Assembly: GCA_032622095.1 (NCBI GenBank)
Contig: CP136065.1
Location: 156,431,577-156,495,576 of the forward strand
Length of the DNA: 64,000 nt
Reading direction: 5' to 3'
DNA from: Siphonodentalium dalli
Lineage: Eukaryota; Mollusca; Scaphopoda; Gadilida; Siphonodentaliidae
The translations under genes were made by a program, and so were the position numbers. Below, one piece after another: positions 1 to 11,340 of this stretch. The notes beneath the pieces were generated by a model. The model was not told the DNA's origin. It ran no database searches and worked only from the letters and a program-made list of their open reading frames with translations. Each line of letters opens with the position of its first letter. Within the stretch, counting starts at the first letter, position 1.

Positions 1-3000
1 TTTGATTTTACAGAACGCGGTATAAAATTCCACAAAAATCGCCATTGGGATTCCAGTCGTATATCAACAAGAAATGGACAGAACTGTACAATGTAAGTTG
101 GGCATACCATTATCTATAATTACTCCAATTCAATGAAACCCAAATTGGCGCTTTGTCTTAAAATGGCTGCCAAAATGGCGGTCAAAATATGGAAAATGGC
201 AGATATTTAGAATGGTCGTCAGAGGGTTAGACCCAGAAGAAATTGGTAAAGAAACGGTTTTGTTGTCATTCGACGCGGGAGAATCTCGTGTATAACATAA
301 TTATCCCAAATCCGCTAAAATCCGCTTTGGGGAAAATACAGAATTCAAGATGGCGTCCAACATGGTCGCCAATAATAATGAAAATGGCAAATATGTAGTT
401 ATTCACGAAAACCCATTCGACAAAACGCCAATTCGGCACCAATACACATCATTGATTGAAATCAATGTTTTTTGTGGGTATGAGTAGCCAATCACGATTC
501 AAAATGCTAAGATGGCTACCAAAATGGCAACCGAAAATTGTCGAAATTTAAGTTCTGCTCAGAGGAAAGCCGAAACAACACTTCGGTTGTGAGCTAACGA
601 TGACAGACCTATTAAACATGTTGCCAATAATCTACTACCACAATCAGTTCAGCCCGAAATGTTCCAACTAAGCAGTATCTACTGCAGGATCCAACACGAT
701 GTCCACTAATTACGAGGGACTATCTGGAAATTAATTAAAAAGAAATTAAATTGCTACGAATCTGGATTATTTGAAAACACAGTGTCAACATTTCTACTTA
801 TAACGACTATTCGGAACATCAAATATATGGGCATCGGTGGTAGTCCGGAAGCATCAGGCTATAATAGGTTTTCCAGTGCTGGCGAAAGTGAAAAGGACAG
901 GAGAGAAAAGCGAATAATCTGGGGTTTATTTAATTGGTGGGCAAGTTGGTTATCGGAGCTGGGGAGTTTCAAAATAAAATTTTCTTCAATATCAAGAGGA
1001 AAAATGAAAATTCGCACGTACATTGTATACCCTTCACACTTTATGTGACAATTCCGTGTCATGAGATTGTGGGTATATACATGTGGATAGAAACATTCTA
1101 GTACATATATAGACGCACCTATATCTTCTACACATTTAGTGAATTTCATCAATGATATGTAGACACAATGTGCGTCACGGCTGGATCTGACCCGTAGGCG
1201 TAAAGGTATCAACCATTTAGCTTGATTAACTGGCATTTCAAGGTTGTCATTGGATAGAAATGCCACATGAACATGGTGATTAACAACATGTTTGTCTAAG
1301 AAATGTGAACAATGAACATGTTATTTTCCGGATGTTAGACAATCAAACTGCCACATAAGGCGTTCATCCATGCTCATCAGAGCACGAAATATGTGCAAAT
1401 TAATGACACGAAAACTATTTCATGCGGACGACGTACTCTAGACCTACATCCAACGTCATTTCCTATTAACTTTTATTGTTTGTACGGACGGTTTCGAGGT
1501 TTGAAAATCCCGCTTGTCCAAGAAAACCTCCACATACTTACGGAGTCGATGTGTAAACAATGTATGGGGATAGTTTCTTCATACATATATGTATTTGGCA
1601 CAAGTATTTTCTAGAACATAAGATATCACCATTTACCGGAGAGTTGATATCTGGGAAGAGATCAGAGTAAAACTACTTTTCTTACATGTCGAATGGGGAA
1701 TCCATGGGCTACATTTAGTTCCAGCTTGAAACTTGAAAATGATGGCCGAGCCCGAATAGTTAATATTTCGTCGCATCAGTGCTATAATGTAACCCACATT
1801 TTCAACTTTCCGAGAAAATGAAGGTTGAAGTTTTTAGACAACATTTCTCCTAATGTTGACAAAGCATGACGTATTGTTGTATTTATCCCAATGAAAACTG
1901 ACATTAGCTGTTCATTGAACCACATATTGTTTTCTGTTTATTACCTCGTTTTCTTTTAAAAAGCAATAGCTTGTTTGGAGATATGACATGCCAGCGACGA
2001 TTCGTTTCCGTGCTATAATGAAGTTGTGCTAATAAATGCAGATTAAGCTAAATATGGTGGCAATCGCATGTGTCTATGAACTAAAAAGTGCCTATTCTAC
2101 ACTATGAAAATTCACCCATGTGCATCATCATACAGAAATGTGTGGAACAATCACAAAATTTAAATCACCAAATGATCACGTGACTAACATGGAGATACTG
2201 CCATATAGCACACATTTTAGAATTCACAAACACAAAACAGAAGTCACGTGAACAACCTGAAGCGTCCGATTGGCTGCTGTTGGACATACGACCTCATAGC
2301 ACGAATAATTGTAAAGATCGCTGGGGATACGACATTTGCTTCACTGGTTTGTGCGAATATTTGTCATCCAATGCAAGGACAGTTTGGCCCATCGGATTGG
2401 ATTTTTTCTCACGATTCGAATGGTATCAAATACTCATTTCCCGCCAAAATGGATATACGACATTATAGCACTGATGAGTCGAGATTTTGTCAACCCGCGG
2501 GAAGCCACCAGAAGATTGAAAATAAATAGTTTTGATGTATATGAGCCACATACATGTATATGAGCCAACTATCAACTGCATCCACCACTCACAACTTCCA
2601 TTATGTGATAAGCTGGGCAGAGTCTACCATTTTCGTTTTGGAACCATATTAGATAAAATTTATTGTTTATTTTTGTCTATTTGGTCTATTTGATCAATTA
2701 TTTTGTAGACAAGATCTGTTCATCCCTAAATATCAAATGTGACCAGAACCCCAAAGTCGATTTTGGTTAAATTTCATACCACATTCGTTATAACTTATTA
2801 GTGAAGGACCAGAGTAAACTATGATCTAATCTATTAGAAATGTCATTGCTGTAATGATCAGTTGACACGATCATTGAAAGAATATACCCATTGTTTCCCA
2901 GTTCAAAGAGCAACAAGTGATAAACAGAAGTGGAGGAAAATAGTATTTTTCACATCGGGTGGCCATTTTGGCAGCCATTTTTGGTACTGATTTTTAAGTT

Positions 3001-3315
3001 TTTACATAGAGCTAGCATAATGACATCATAAAGAGGTATACATTCGTATTTATTTAGTCAATTTTATTCATCAACCACTACTTATAATGGATTGAATGAC
3101 ACTGTGATCAATATCCGCCATTTTCCATATTTTGACCGCCATTTTGGCAGCCATTTTGAGACAAAGCGCCAATTTGGGTTTCATTGAATTGGAGTATTTA
3201 TAGATATTGGTATGCCCAACTTACATTGTACAGTTCTGTCCATTTCTTGTTGATATATGACTGTAATCACAATGGAGAGTTTTGTGGAATTTTATACCGC
3301 GTTCTGTAAAATCGA
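1..3315. mobile_element. Long-TIR DNA element rich in ATGGC-type motifs
   Basis: The first ~205 bases reappear as an imperfect reverse complement at about 3110-3315. Shared landmarks are ACAGAACGCGGTATAAAATTC at the outer end and AAAATGGCTGCCAAAATGGCGG at the inner end. The interior has no convincing transposase; its ORFs are all under 140 codons and have no recognisable motif. Bases 211-375 match 4949-5101 in the neighbouring palindrome (TGGTCGTCAGAGGGTT followed by TCATTCGACGCGGGAGAATC), so this element and the palindrome share a repeat family. The TIR still matches at base 1, so the true left end, and any TSD, may lie outside the window. Class unknown. Confidence 0.6.
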
Positions 3316-3347
3316 ATTTTTGAGGGTGTAGATGAGTCTGGGACCCC

Positions 3348-3517
3348 ATTTATGGTATCTTTCATTGCTCCAATGATGAATTAACATGAATATGACTAAT
3401 CAATGTCGCCAGTCTGAACCATTATCAAACAACAGGAATTGATCTTTAAGATATTAGGCAAAAACTTCAAATGTTCTAGTTTAGGCCGCCATTTTGGCGG
3501 CCATCTGGGACGATGGG
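3348..3517 (+). repeat. Direct repeat A, left copy
   Basis: This 170-bp block starts ATTTATGGTATCTTTCATTG and ends GGCCATCTGGGACGATGGG. It is repeated at 5211-5380 in the same orientation; I see one difference (GAATTAACATG against GAATTGACATG). It contains the inverted motif GCCGCCATTTTGGCGGC. A diverged relative precedes the right TIR of the first element (about 2845-2985), linking the two structures. Confidence 0.85.
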
Positions 3518-3761
3518 GCTTTTTGTCGCGATTTGATTTCCAAGTGCCATGAGCATCATGAAAGGACAATCGATGTCATGATCCATGTCCTGAAAATTAT
3601 TCAGGAGCAAAATACTCTCAGACACAGCTAAAGACGTACTGAGTATATTTCGTACCTCCGCTTATCTCGTGGTATCATGTCCAATTATGGCATTGTGCTA
3701 GAGACACCGTCGAATCAGGAGCCGACGATAAAAGCTCTCCCGTGTGCAAACTATGTGCAAA

Positions 3762-4309
3762 CCCTTTCTTTACTAAACATTCATTGACAAGTGGTTCCCA
3801 TATCATATGTTACAGGTACTCAATCCGATTCGATGGTCCCCACATAATCAGATTCCAACAACAACATTTTTAGAAATACCGTTTCAGTTATCAGAACGGA
3901 TTAATTGCCCAAAAATAATGCTAACCACTGTCAACTATAGTATAAAATTGCCCGAAACGTGTTATTTATCAACATGTTGTTCGAAGAAATTTGGCCTTAT
4001 TATCAACACAACGCCTCTTGATTTTATGGATATCCATCTTCATCCGCAAATTGGTCACAGACCGTCGGCTCGTCGACTTTTTACTGAGCGACTAATAAGC
4101 CTCGATGGTAAAATTTTTTAGATTTCAAAAAAATTATATCTAATAAAATTATGCATCTTTAAGATAATATTATCTAAACATTACCCAACAAAGAATAGAA
4201 CTCATTCAGCTCTTATATTGTCTGTCTGAACATCCACCAGAATTGAACGATATATTAATGTATACAACGTATTGCAAATGATGCCAGAATCCATTTAGTA
4301 AAGAAAAGG
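3762..4309. mobile_element. TTAA-2 family element inside left palindrome arm
   Basis: The left end reads CCCTTTCTTTACTAAAC and the right end CCATTTAGTAAAGAAAAGG, followed by TTAA at 4310-4313; the left flank is CAAA rather than TTAA. The ends match shorter relatives at 54982-55221, 56808-57024 and 63368-63598. It is non-autonomous and longer (548 bp) than the others. It is present in both arms, so it was inserted before the palindrome formed. Confidence 0.6.
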
Positions 4310-4781
4310 TTAAATAATCTGACAATGGCGAAGTCACGGGTAAATAACAAAATTATCTGGTAAAATTCGAGTCATCGGACTCACTGACCACTATGGAAAT
4401 GAGGCACTGGTATGAGCGTTTACAGTTATATCCCGGACCTTGGGAACGAACAAACCCACCACCCGTGCAGTGGAAACTATAGGCGGCGCTCAAATTAAAC
4501 CTTGCAAGTTGCAATCGCTCGTTTTTTGCCATGTTCCAGGGATATATGAAATTTTAGTAAATAGATACACGAAGATGCGCATGGACATAATATGCATAAT
4601 GCATTTATAAGACTAATTTTAGTTTTTAAAATGATCGATTCGGCAACAAAAAGGATCCATTTTCGGCCAGGAATATTCGTGCGTGGTTCTGTGTTTGTTA
4701 CAAACCCGACATATATCTCGTAACTAGCTTTCTTTTTATGCTTTTCGAAGAATATCTCCATACTAGTTCGTGAACTTGTTA

Positions 4782-4946
4782 TGCAACATATCCTCGCACA
4801 AATACGCACATAAACGACCTATAATGTGAAATAGGTACATAATGTGATTATTTGATTCTGAAATAAGCAGACAATGGAGTCATAACCGTTATTTCGTTTA
4901 ATGGCGGGGGCCTTAGTTAAAACACATGTTAAAGAGCGTACATAGT
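4782..4946 (+). repeat. Fragment of CAAC-end repeat family (left arm)
   Basis: It starts CAACATATCCTCGCACAAATA and runs through ACCTATAATGTGAAATAGGT. It matches the 5' half of the elements at 19738-20083 and 30906-31273 and is mirrored at about 5664-5828 in the right arm. The 3' end of the family is missing here. Confidence 0.6.
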
Positions 4947-5210
4947 GTGGTCGTCAGAGGGTTCGACCCGGAAGAAATTGGTATAGAAGCGGTTTTGGTG
5001 TCATTCGACGCGGGAGAATCTCGTGTATAACATATCCAAAATCCGCTAAAATCCGCTTTGGGCAAAATTCAGGATCCAACATGGCGTCCAACATGGCTGC
5101 CGTTAGTCAAAAGATACTCTGACTGAGATTAATTCGATAACAGTGAGAACAAATGTTGTCATATGTATACAAATGTATACATTTTTGCAAAGGTAAAATG
5201 TTGTGCCACC

Positions 5211-5380
5211 ATTTATGGTATCTTTCATTGCTCCAATGATGAATTGACATGAATATGACTAATCAATGTCGCCAGTCTGAACCATTATCAAACAACAGGA
5301 ATTGATCTTTAAGATATTAGGCAAAAACTTCAAATGTTCTAGTTTAGGCCGCCATTTTGGCGGCCATCTGGGACGATGGG
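5211..5380 (+). repeat. Direct repeat A, right copy (palindrome spacer)
   Basis: It is a near-identical copy of 3348-3517 and fills almost all of the 190-bp spacer between the palindrome arms. About 20 bp of other sequence (TTCCATTTTTGCCATAAACA) separates it from the right arm. Confidence 0.85.
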
Positions 5381-5400
5381 TTCCATTTTTGCCATAAACA

Positions 5401-7092
5401 GGTGGCACAACATTTTACCTTTGCAAAAATGTATACATTTGTATACATATGACAACATTTGTTCTCACTGTTATCGAATTAATCTCAGTCAGAGTATCTT
5501 TTGACTAACGGCAGCCATGTTGGACGCCATGTTGGATCCTGAATTTTGCCCAAAGCGGATTTTAGCGGATTTTGGATATGTTATACACGAGATTCTCCCG
5601 CGTCGAATGACACCAAAACCGCTTCTATACCAATTTCTTCCGGGTCGAACCCTCTGACGACCACACTATGTACGCTCTTTAACATGTGTTTTAACTAAGG
5701 CCCCCGCCATTAAACGAAATAACGGTTATGACTCCATTGTCTGCTTATTTCAGAATCAAATAATCACATTATGTACCTATTTCACATTATAGGTCGTTTA
5801 TGTGCGTATTTGTGCGAGGATATGTTGCATAACAAGTTCACGAACTAGTATGGAGATATTCTTCGAAAAGCATAAAAAGAAAGCTAGTTACGAGATATAT
5901 GTCGGGTTTGTAACAAACACAGAACCACGCACGAATATTCCTGGCCGAAAATGGATCCTTTTTGTTGCCGAATCGATCATTTTAAAAACTAAAATTAGTC
6001 TTATAAATGCATTATGCATATTATGTCCATGCGCATCTTCGTGTATCTATTTACTAAAATTTCATATATCCCTGGAACATGGCAAAAACGAGCGATTGCA
6101 ACTTGCAAGGTTTAATTTGAGCGCCGCCTATAGTTTCCACTGCACGGGTGGTGGGTTTGTTCGTTCCCAAGGTCCGGGATATAACTGTAAACGCTCATAC
6201 CAGTGCCTCATTTCCATAGTGGTCAGTGAGTCCGATGACTCGAATTTTACCAGATAATTTTGTTATTTACCCGTGACTTCGCCATTGTCAGATTATTTAA
6301 CCTTTTCTTTACTAAATGGATTCTGGCATCATTTGCAATACGTTGTATACATTAATATATCGTTCAATTCTGGTGGATGTTCAGACAGACAATATAAGAG
6401 CTGAATGAGTTCTATTCTTTGTTGGGTAATGTTTAGATAATATTATCTTAAAGATGCATAATTTTATTAGATATAATTTTTTTGAAATCTAAAAATTTTT
6501 ACCATCGAGGCTTATTAGTCGCTCAGTAAAAAGTCGACGAGCCGACGGTCTGTGACCAATTTGCGGATGAAGATGGATATCCATAAAATCAAGAGGCGTT
6601 GTGTTGATAATAAGGCCAAATTTCTTCGAACAACATGTTGATAAATAACACGTTTCGGGCAATTTTATACTATAGTTGACAGTGGTTAGCATTATTTTTG
6701 GGCAATTAATCCGTTCTGATAACTGAAACGGTATTTCTAAAAATGTTGTTGTTGGAATCTGATTATGTGGGGACCATCGAATCGGATTGAGTACCTGTAA
6801 CATATGATATGGGAACCACTTGTCAATGAATGTTTAGTAAAGAAAGGGTTTGCACATAGTTTGCACACGGGAGAGCTTTTATCGTCGGCTCCTGATTCGA
6901 CGGTGTCTCTAGCACAATGCCATAATTGGACATGATACCACGAGATAAGCGGAGGTACGAAATATACTCAGTACGTCTTTAGCTGTGTCTGAGAGTATTT
7001 TGCTCCTGAATAATTTTCAGGACATGGATCATGACATCGATTGTCCTTTCATGATGCTCATGGCACTTGGAAATCAAATCGCGACAAAAAGC
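5401..7092 (-). repeat. Right arm of 1.69-kb near-perfect palindrome
   Basis: This is the reverse complement of 3518-5210. It starts GGTGGCACAACATTTTACC and ends GCGACAAAAAGCC. The arm stops next to a tRNA-like sequence at 7094. Because it mirrors all features of the left arm, its frame at 5802-6257 (151 codons) is a shifted version of the 4495-4809 frame, caused by the homopolymer change. That argues against either frame being a real protein. Confidence 0.92.
6301..6848. mobile_element. Mirror copy of TTAA-2 element in right palindrome arm
   Basis: This is the reverse complement of the element at 3762-4309, ending AGAAAGGG at 6841-6848. It is a by-product of the inverted duplication and not a separate insertion. 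Confidence 0.6.
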
Positions 7093-7093
7093 C

Positions 7094-7183
7094 CGATCGA
7101 CATGCAGCCTATCGGATTAGAACCCCCGACCGAGTCGAATGTGTAGCTCAGAGCTCGCCCCACTGACCAACTGAGCCACCGGC
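7094..7183 (-). repeat. tRNA-derived SINE head or tRNA pseudogene
   Basis: Read on the minus strand, the sequence has a pol III A box, TGGCTCAGTTGG (7178 to 7167), and a B-box-like GGTTCTAATCC (7124 to 7114). The B box differs from GGTTCRANNCC by one base. A good cloverleaf is not obvious and the A-B spacing (~42 nt) is long for a plain tRNA, so a SINE head or degraded tRNA is more likely than a working gene. It abuts the palindrome boundary. Confidence 0.5.
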
Positions 7184-7269
7184 TCTTATTAGTGAAATCC
7201 ATGCAATTAAACTGTATTGCTGTATATGTTGGAAATATAAGTCATACAATTACCACTCCTATATCGTAC

Positions 7270-7493
7270 CTGTTGCCCCCGCGAAGCAAATTGAAGAAAA
7301 CATCGCCTTCTCTTAAACCACTTTTATATTGGGATTGATTGGTTTTGCCGTGGTAGACGAGAATTCCTAAGTCATCTCGATCAAATAATGGACGCGCGTC
7401 CTTGACACCATCTGAGCGAGGCACAGCTCTGCCAATAACATCACTCTCTCGCCTCTGGTCATGTAACCCAGTCGTATTTACATGGGCACACTG
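7270..7493 (-). CDS. Candidate internal exon, unknown protein
   Basis: The minus strand has a 224-bp open frame of 74 codons. It is bounded downstream by a good donor (GGCAACAG then GTACGA) and upstream by TAG then CAGTGTGCC, a possible acceptor with a poor pyrimidine tract. The peptide is rich in D, G and R, including the stretches LFDRDDLGILVYHGK and LREGDVFFNLLRGGN. Local GC is higher than the surroundings. I do not recognise a family. A chance ORF of this length is quite possible. Confidence 0.3.
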
Positions 7494-7499
7494 CTACGT

Positions 7500-8332
7500 T
7501 GAACCTTTCCCAGACTATCATAATCTAAGCATGATTTATCCAATAATCTTGATGTTATCGATATGGCGGGAAATCTATTGCCTGAGGTTCGTCCCGCGGA
7601 AAAGGGTCGTGTAATAACCCTGTTGAGAACTTCCGATTTGCGTATGTGTACCAGCAAATCATATTGAACCTTTGACCATGCAGTCGAAGGTATGTTGCGA
7701 ACACCCATATGCCGTGATTGTGGGTCACATAATTAGTGACGCTTGCTTGCAAATGAGCTGGCTTCTCTTGTAATTAAAATTTTACATTGCTGCAACATAG
7801 AGCCGATGTCCTCTATGCCAAATAGTTTAATTATAATTTAGGTCCGGTTTCTCGTAGAATCTTGTGTTTAAGGATCTGTAGACCTTTCTGTTTTTCCTGA
7901 CGAATTCACACAAACATTGAAGATATTCACTAAAGAAAATCAATTACAACATACAATTTTCTGGGAACACAATATACATGCACAGCAAAGTTGCATTATC
8001 CCAGGACAACAATAAGGTTTATGGACGTCAAACAATGTTCATCACTATCTGTAGACATACATACAAATTATTCCATTGGGTGTATTATATGTAACGACAA
8101 TGCGATTATGCAACTAACCACTGGCTTATATATATATATATATCTGAAACCCGCTTCGTGTTACCGAATTTATCAAACGACCATCGAAGAATTATTTTGA
8201 TAAATACATGACGTATATACACGACAATGCAGTTTTTGCTATTCCACTAACAGTACATTATCATCATTTCCCTAGACGGCGAATGTGTATATGTTTCATC
8301 GCGGCCATTTGTAAAGAAGCAATCCTTTAGTA
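7500..8332. other. No recognised feature
   Basis: AT-rich sequence with a short (TA)n tract near 8130. The open frames on both strands overlap each other without splice signals or motifs. Nothing supportable seen. Confidence 0.4.
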
Positions 8333-8905
8333 ATACCCCGCGTGGTCCCGGGCAGAATAGGACTACTGCCCCACTGCGAGGGATACGAATCCCCCAATGT
8401 GACACCATGTTTGCCATGGGTTGAGTCCGGCGACCGTATCACGTGATCATCGACACGTGGATACGGCTTAGTACGTAGTTCAGTTTGGTCCTACATATCA
8501 AGCCGGGTTGTTGACTTGACCCGGCTCAATAATTTGGCTAGTAACGACTCTCCAAAGCACTTCAGATTAAATTAAGTCATTTATTGTATTGTTTTTCCTG
8601 GTGTCTGCAGTTGTCTTTCTTATTGTTCGTGTATGTTTTTATGTCGTGTCAAGTATCTTTGAATTTCGTCTTGATGATTGATCAATGTTTCAATTTAGTA
8701 CTGTTCACGCCTGTCTCCTCAAAGTGGGGAGGTACCGATAGGCTACTATGTGCAGTTGCTAAAGCGTGTCATCGCTTCATGTGTGCACCAGTCTTTGGCT
8801 CGGTCAGAATTCGTAGAGTATGGTCCAATGCGTCTGTTGAGCTAGTGTTCGATTATTTGTTTCTTATGTGGCAACTCAAACCAAAAAATAACGTATTGAT
8901 CGTAA
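8333..8905 (+). repeat. Probable 5' region of a LINE
   Basis: A GC-richer leader, starting about CCCCGCGTGGTCCCGGGCAG, runs into AT-richer DNA directly upstream of gag-like coding remnants. The 112-codon frame at 8584-8922 has no motif I know and probably covers 5' UTR plus degraded gag N-terminus. The assignment is inferred from position. Confidence 0.4.
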
Positions 8906-9790
8906 AGTTGACGACAGGCTAAGTTTCAATGTTGCTGAGGTATATCCTCAGTACTTGGTTCTTGGCTTTGATTCGAATGTCAAGAAACCTGCTGTATTTG
9001 TTATTGATAAAACACTGCAAATTACTGCTGGACAATAAAAATATGTCAAACCAATAAGTGGCTCTCTCCTAATTGAATGTTCAAGGAATATTCAATCTGA
9101 TGCTCTTCTGCAGTTAACATATATTGCACAAACACCAGTGTTGGTTGCTCCTCACAAAACATTGCATAGTAGCAGTGCTAATTCAAGGACAGTTGATGGA
9201 CAAAACGTTCATTTAAACAGTTAACTTTTGACCTTCAATCGGTGCGAACATCCACCGACATTGCAGGTTGGGTATAAGAAGATACCTTATAACATGGTAA
9301 TGGATTTGGAACATATGTACTTAACACATGTTCCAAATCCATTACGATGTTTTAGATGTCAGGGGTACGGCCGTGTCCAGGGAATTTGTAAAAGTAAAGA
9401 AATCATATGTGCACGCTGTTCTATTTGTTCTATTTGTCGTGATCATAAGGATAGTACGAAACCAAACAAATCAAACTGCCAATATTCACATGCTTAGGGT
9501 GAGAAACACATTTATCATATATATATAGATACCAAGAAAATTGTTGGTGCTCGACCATCAGTTCCACAGATCACACACTCAGCTGCCGTTTCTACGAAAA
9601 AGTGTATTGATGCCAGCACTCAAACAGAATCAAACCAACGTCATCAGTATATATATGTATAAACAACAACTCAAGTTGACGATACCGATATTGCTTCTCC
9701 TACAAAACCTGTGTCACAGGCCACGGACACATCTACTGAAGTTGATACCGTTGTTGCAAAAAATCTACTCAAGTTGAGCCAGTTGCTATA
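8906..9790 (+). pseudogene. Degraded LINE ORF1 (gag, Jockey/CR1-like)
   Basis: Pieces of one gag-type nucleic-acid-binding protein follow each other in shifted frames. From 8912: RLSFNVAEVYPQYLVLGFD, then VFVIDKTLQITAG before a stop near 9038. From about 9056: SGSLLIECSRNIQSDALLQ and APHKTLHSSS. From about 9228: the zinc-knuckle segment VPNPLRCFRCQGYG with ICKSKEIICARC. From about 9540: ARPSVPQITHSAAVSTKK and DASTQTES. The PNPLRC-CQ knuckle, the LLIE-SDALL region and the STQTE tail occur in this order in ORF1 of Jockey-like non-LTR retrotransposons. The first knuckle reads C-x2-C-x4-R-x4-C, with Arg where His is expected. At least three frameshifts or stops make it non-functional. Confidence 0.75.
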
Positions 9791-10268
9791 ATACAATCTA
9801 CTTAATATGTTGATCCTGCTGCTCCAAAACAAAAATCGTCAAAACTCTCTCAAACGTTATGAATCAACAGAGGTTGATATTTGAGTTTGCCAATTTGACA
9901 CGATGCTTAAAGAGAAATGATCACCTCAAATAGTATGTGTGGATTGAAGCTGTCGGTTGGGTAAAGATGGCCTTCTGTGCCACCTACTCGACCGTCAACT
10001 TGACAAATTGATGAAGGCTCACGCCTGATTCATCAAATATAATAAATATCTTGTCAATGGCAAACCGACATAAGGAACTACTTTGTACATTTCGACCTGA
10101 AGCATTGGTAATTTAAATTTATTAGCTATTGATTATGTATTCCGACTGCATTCTTGTACTATTTTAAACACAATGTCTTCACTATATAAGACAGTCTACC
10201 TGAGTATGTTCTTAGTCATGGTATGGCATAGCGGCGGCTGAAACGACGTTAAACTCCAATCAATCCAT
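9791..10268 (+). repeat. 3' end of the same LINE, lacking ORF2
   Basis: Less than 500 bp after the gag remnants the sequence reaches the LINE-like tail CGGCTGAAACGACGTTAAAC at 10233-10252, then TCCAATCAATCCATTG. No endonuclease or reverse transcriptase motif lies between. The copy therefore appears internally deleted (ORF2 lost) while keeping both ends. Confidence 0.5.
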
Positions 10269-10631
10269 TGATAATACAGTCAGGGTATATACAGGACCAC
10301 GAGTGATTACGTGTACATGGCGTGTTTTTTATGAACCGTATATAATGAAAGCCATGACATTTCATTTCATCTGTGCCAGTATCGCACGACCGATGCCATT
10401 GACTGGCAAAGACGAAAGAAGCCAGTTCTATATTTGAATCGAGTCATATCATACGCAACCTAGCTGAGCAAGCAGTCAGTATATTTCGCTCCAATGACCA
10501 AATATTGGTAGATAACGGCGTTTATTCACTAGCCAAGACCCTGGGAAATTAATAATAGAAGCTTCATCGAATAAAGAAACCAGAGGGTGACCCCAGCTCC
10601 AAGACTAACATAATAAATGGTTATTTGGTAG
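10269..10631. other. No recognised feature
   Basis: Unremarkable AT-rich DNA with short imperfect inverted repeats (TGCCAGTA near 10374, TGACTGGCA near 10400). No gene seen. Confidence 0.4.
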
Positions 10632-10810
10632 GATCGAGGGAATACAGCAATCATGCGCGGACAAGAACAGACACGAAAGTTCAAGGCAGATCATTCTTGT
10701 CCATTGGAGCAATGCATATCTCGCACATGAAACCTATCCAAACATTGGATGTCGCGACATTTTCTCTCAACAATTCCCACGACATAATTGTGTATGGGTT
10801 ATTTTTCGAG
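10632..10810 (+). CDS. Candidate internal exon, unknown protein
   Basis: An open frame ends in VATFSLNNSHDIIVYGLFFE and is followed at once by a strong donor, TTCGAG then GTAAGTG (10811). A possible acceptor, TTATTTGGTAG, ends at 10631, giving a 179-bp exon. The peptide continues open past the donor for 60 more codons but becomes low-quality. I recognise no domain. Support is one good donor and coding-like composition. Confidence 0.3.
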
Positions 10811-11209
10811 GTAAGTGATTGGTTTTCAGAGCAAAGCATATTTTTTATCAAACTGATTGTATTTCGAATAATTAACTTTCGATTATTGTTATTCTATGAC
10901 GAAACATCAGAAATATTATCATTTTGTCGTTGCTATAATTTGTCTGAACTCGGTAGATCACATCTATTCTATTTAACTCATACATGTACATGGTCTCTCT
11001 TTGATAATTACATGTAGTGCTCTGTGTTGCCTATATAACATTTCCAGATTAATTTTAACGCACTTAAATCGTCCAGGGATTTAAATGGTGCACTGGTATG
11101 TCTACAGACTGGACGTTAATATCATCTCGAATATTCCCCTCTCAATCTTGTCATTCCGAAAACGATAAATTTCGGTCCTTCCGAACCTCCTGATAATACA
11201 CATACCGTA

Positions 11210-11273
11210 ATAGTAGTATTAGTACTAGTAGTAGTAGTAGTGTATTCGTAGTAGTAGTAGTAGTAGTGTATTC

Positions 11274-11340
<67 letters not shown>

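Larger units (their letters stand above)
3518..5210 (+). repeat. Left arm of 1.69-kb near-perfect palindrome
   Basis: Bases 3518-5210 occur as the reverse complement at 5401-7092. I found two differences: a homopolymer length change (T6 near 4531 against A5 near 6084) and one base in an A/T run near 4111/6500. The arm carries a TTAA-2 type element (3762-4309), a fragment of the CAAC repeat family (4782-4946) and the GGTCGTCAGAGGG block (4949-5101). The open frames in it (104 codons at 3807, 104 at 4495 minus) lie inside repeats and resemble nothing I know, so I do not call genes. Confidence 0.92.

Noticed and set aside
3807-6803. Duplicated 104-151-codon ORFs in the palindrome arms
   Set aside because: They lie in MITE and repeat sequence, one is frameshifted between the arms by a homopolymer change, and none has a motif.
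9541-9777. 78-codon plus-strand frame as a separate gene
   Set aside because: A different frame of the same stretch encodes the gag C-terminal remnant (DASTQTES), which explains it.
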